Shown in pieces: positions 62,805 to 64,000 of a DNA stretch of 64,000 nucleotides. Where the stretch lies: positions 1 to 64,000 of the forward strand of contig NZ_VNIK02000001.1 of assembly GCF_007785775.2 (NCBI RefSeq), written 5' to 3'. Within the stretch, counting starts at the first letter, position 1; each line of letters begins with the position of its first letter. The translations under genes were made by a program, and so were the position numbers. A model generated the notes under the pieces. That model saw nothing but the letters and a program-made list of their open reading frames with translations. It did not search any database and was not told the origin of the DNA. The stretch comes from Flagellimonas hadalis (GTDB taxonomy: Bacteria; Bacteroidota; Bacteroidia; Flavobacteriales; Flavobacteriaceae).

Positions 62805-63626
62805 TTAATTGGCTATGTAATTTTCCAAACACCTTATTCGGTCACTGGAAAAGGGATGGGTAGAGTTCAACTTTGTCAGGATGGATTTGTTTTCGCTTTT
62901 TTCAAGTTTTTTGAAAAAATCAGCAAACCGGTTGACATCATATCCGGCATTCTTTGCAATTTCAAAGCCATATTCATCGGATTCATACTCATTTATTTGA
63001 TCGAAGGGAGCGGAAAACTTGTTGTTCAAATCCACGGCAATCTTTGTAAAATCCTCCACGCCTGTTTTCCCAAAAAATGAAGAGGTAGCCATGATTTTTT
63101 TGATCTTTCGCTCTAAATGGAGTTTTTCATGGTGACCAATTTCATGTCCAAGGATAAAAGCCAGTTCGTCCATGGAATCTATGTAGTCCAATAGACCCGA
63201 TGTAAGGTAAATATGCCCTCCGATCATCGTAAAGGCATTAATGTCGGTTGAGGCTATGACATGCAATTTGAACTTTGTGGGGCTATGGGCCGTATTTTTG
63301 ATGTTGGCAAAGGTTTGAAGCACACTTTCCTTATGCCGGAAGTCGTCCATTAGTTTATATTTTTTCAGAACCTGTTCATAATTGGCCTTGCCGATTTCCC
63401 GTTTTTGTTCTTTGGTCAGGGAGAACATATTGTCCAGCGATTTGTTCTCCAACTGTTTGATGTAATAGGAAGGTCCATCAAAAAGATGTCCGCAGTTCAC
63501 AATATGCCCACTCGGGTTGAATTGGTCAGCATTGGTTGGATATGGGGCTGTTTGACCATGTATTGCACCTATGTAAAACACAAGGCATAGGGGAGCCCAT
63601 AAATGGATTTCCTGAATTTTCATTGG
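62805..63626 (-). CDS. M48-family metalloprotease
   Basis: About 273 residues from MKIQEIHLWAPLCLVF, with a signal peptide ending near GAIHGQT. The zinc site is complete: FILGHEIGHHEKLHLERK (HExxH, about 155-172) and the third ligand in NEYESDEYGFEIAK (about 211-224). The lipase/protease core is like BepA/LoiP, periplasmic proteases that check outer-membrane protein assembly. It is the first gene of the minus-strand envelope series, so it shares the promoter with the ABC transporter, LEA14-like and WG genes. The upstream ATG seven codons earlier is a poorer start. Confidence 0.88.
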   Translation of the reverse strand, partial: PMKIQEIHLWAPLCLVFYIGAIHGQTAPYPTNADQFNPSGHIVNCGHLFDGPSYYIKQLENKSLDNMFSLTKEQKREIGKANYEQVLKKYKLMDDFRHKESVLQTFANIKNTAHSPTKFKLHVIASTDINAFTMIGGHIYLTSGLLDYIDSMDELAFILGHEIGHHEKLHLERKIKKIMATSSFFGKTGVEDFTKIAVDLNNKFSAPFDQINEYESDEYGFEIAKNAGYDVNRFADFFKKLEKSENKSILTKLNSTHPFSSDRIRCLENYIAN

Positions 63627-63824
63627 TGTTGTCGTTGGTGTTGTCAATGCAAGGGCGTGCGGCTACATAGTTTCGTGTCATACGACTTTCAATAGACCAA
63701 ATGCCTTGTTGAACAAACCTAGCACCCATTACCAAGTTACCCTTACGGGAAACCGTAATCAGAAGCGGATAAAATCTAAATTCGCCTAAATGTCAAAAAG
63801 ATCGTTTAATGGAATTTCGTATTG

Positions 63825-64000
63825 TCAGATTAATCCTAAATCTTTGGCATTTGCCACAAGTTGAATGGTATTTTTGGCCTTTAGTTCATCCTTTAATCTG
63901 TTGATTCTTTTTTCGATGGAACTTAGGCTGCAGGGGGATATGTCGCTTTGGTTAAAGATGCGGGCTATTTCTTCTTGGGTGAGCCCATTGGATAAATGTG
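63825..64000 (-). CDS. LuxR-type response regulator or transcription factor (3' end)
   Basis: Only the last 57 codons are visible, running off the right edge. They contain a LuxR-like helix-turn-helix: LSNGLTQEEIARIFNQSD, then SPCSLSSIEKRINRLKDEL, ending KAKNTIQLVANAKDLGLI. This is how NarL/FixJ regulators of Bacteroidota end, but a receiver domain cannot be checked here. It is oriented like, and lies about 200 bp upstream of, the envelope operon starting with the M48 gene, so it is a candidate regulator of it. Confidence 0.72.
   Translation of the reverse strand, partial: HLSNGLTQEEIARIFNQSDISPCSLSSIEKRINRLKDELKAKNTIQLVANAKDLGLI

Noticed and set aside
1..64000. CRISPR array, tRNA or rRNA genes
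   Set aside because: No regularly spaced repeats with unique spacers and no tRNA-like or rRNA-like stretches were noticed on either strand. A dedicated scan would be more sensitive than reading.

Overview
The window is a chromosomal segment of a Bacteroidota bacterium, most likely a marine Flavobacteriaceae (Muricauda/Flagellimonas-like; an inference from protein style, not a database match). Supporting signs are two SusC/SusD pairs, many lipoproteins with acidic residues after the lipobox Cys, FecR/ECF sigma control, a TAnnTTTG-type promoter and Bacteroides-type BfmA/relaxase/TraG mobilization genes. No tRNA, rRNA or CRISPR array was seen.

Layout. (1) 0.3-12.1 kb, plus strand: a polysaccharide utilization locus with FecR-type anti-sigma, ECF sigma, SusC with STN domain, SusD, a YdcF/DUF218 protein, a GH92 alpha-mannosidase and a purple-acid-phosphatase-like metallophosphoesterase. 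The likely substrate is alpha-mannan or N-glycan, possibly phosphorylated. (2) 12.3-21.2 kb: a transfer region with a frameshifted lipoprotein gene, ssb, a RadC-like gene, an IS110 transposase with two tandem bridge-RNA-like modules, then mobilization protein, relaxase and coupling ATPase, ending at a convergent AAA ATPase. No integrase is present. (3) 21.4-31.1 kb, plus strand: a serine beta-lactamase-fold lipoprotein, two large unrecognised lipoproteins, then a compact ECF sigma / membrane TPR anti-sigma-like / TPR-CHAT protease operon. (4) 31.1-32.5 kb: decayed genes and dispersed repeats.

(5) 33.0-49.5 kb: a second carbohydrate locus. On the plus strand lie a sugar nucleotidyltransferase and a GH31. 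On the minus strand lie two DUF4832-type proteins, an HGSNAT-like membrane protein, a PKD lipoprotein, a GH109-like oxidoreductase-fold glycosidase, SusD, SusC and a galactokinase-like GHMP kinase. A divergent LacI regulator completes it. Three palindromes of the form ATGTGYWC-GWRCACAT, two beside lacI/kinase and one upstream of the nucleotidyltransferase, tie both ends into one probable regulon. The enzymes suggest capture of alpha-linked GalNAc (or a related hexosamine) and its activation by phosphorylation and nucleotidyl transfer.

(6) 49.7-63.6 kb: a cupin, then a long minus-strand series of envelope genes: M48 protease, ABCG-type transporter, LEA14-like lipoprotein, WG-repeat protein, two CsgG-like proteins, a DUF6175-type protein, a VWA lipoprotein, a small beta-barrel and a four-repeat secreted protein. 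The window closes inside a LuxR-type HTH gene.

The most interesting items are the CRISPR-free sigma/anti-sigma/TPR-CHAT operon, the tandem IS110 bridge-RNA-like modules with compensatory base changes, the two-ended LacI regulon, the DUF4832 pair as possible new glycosidases, and the CsgG/VWA/WG/M48 envelope operon.
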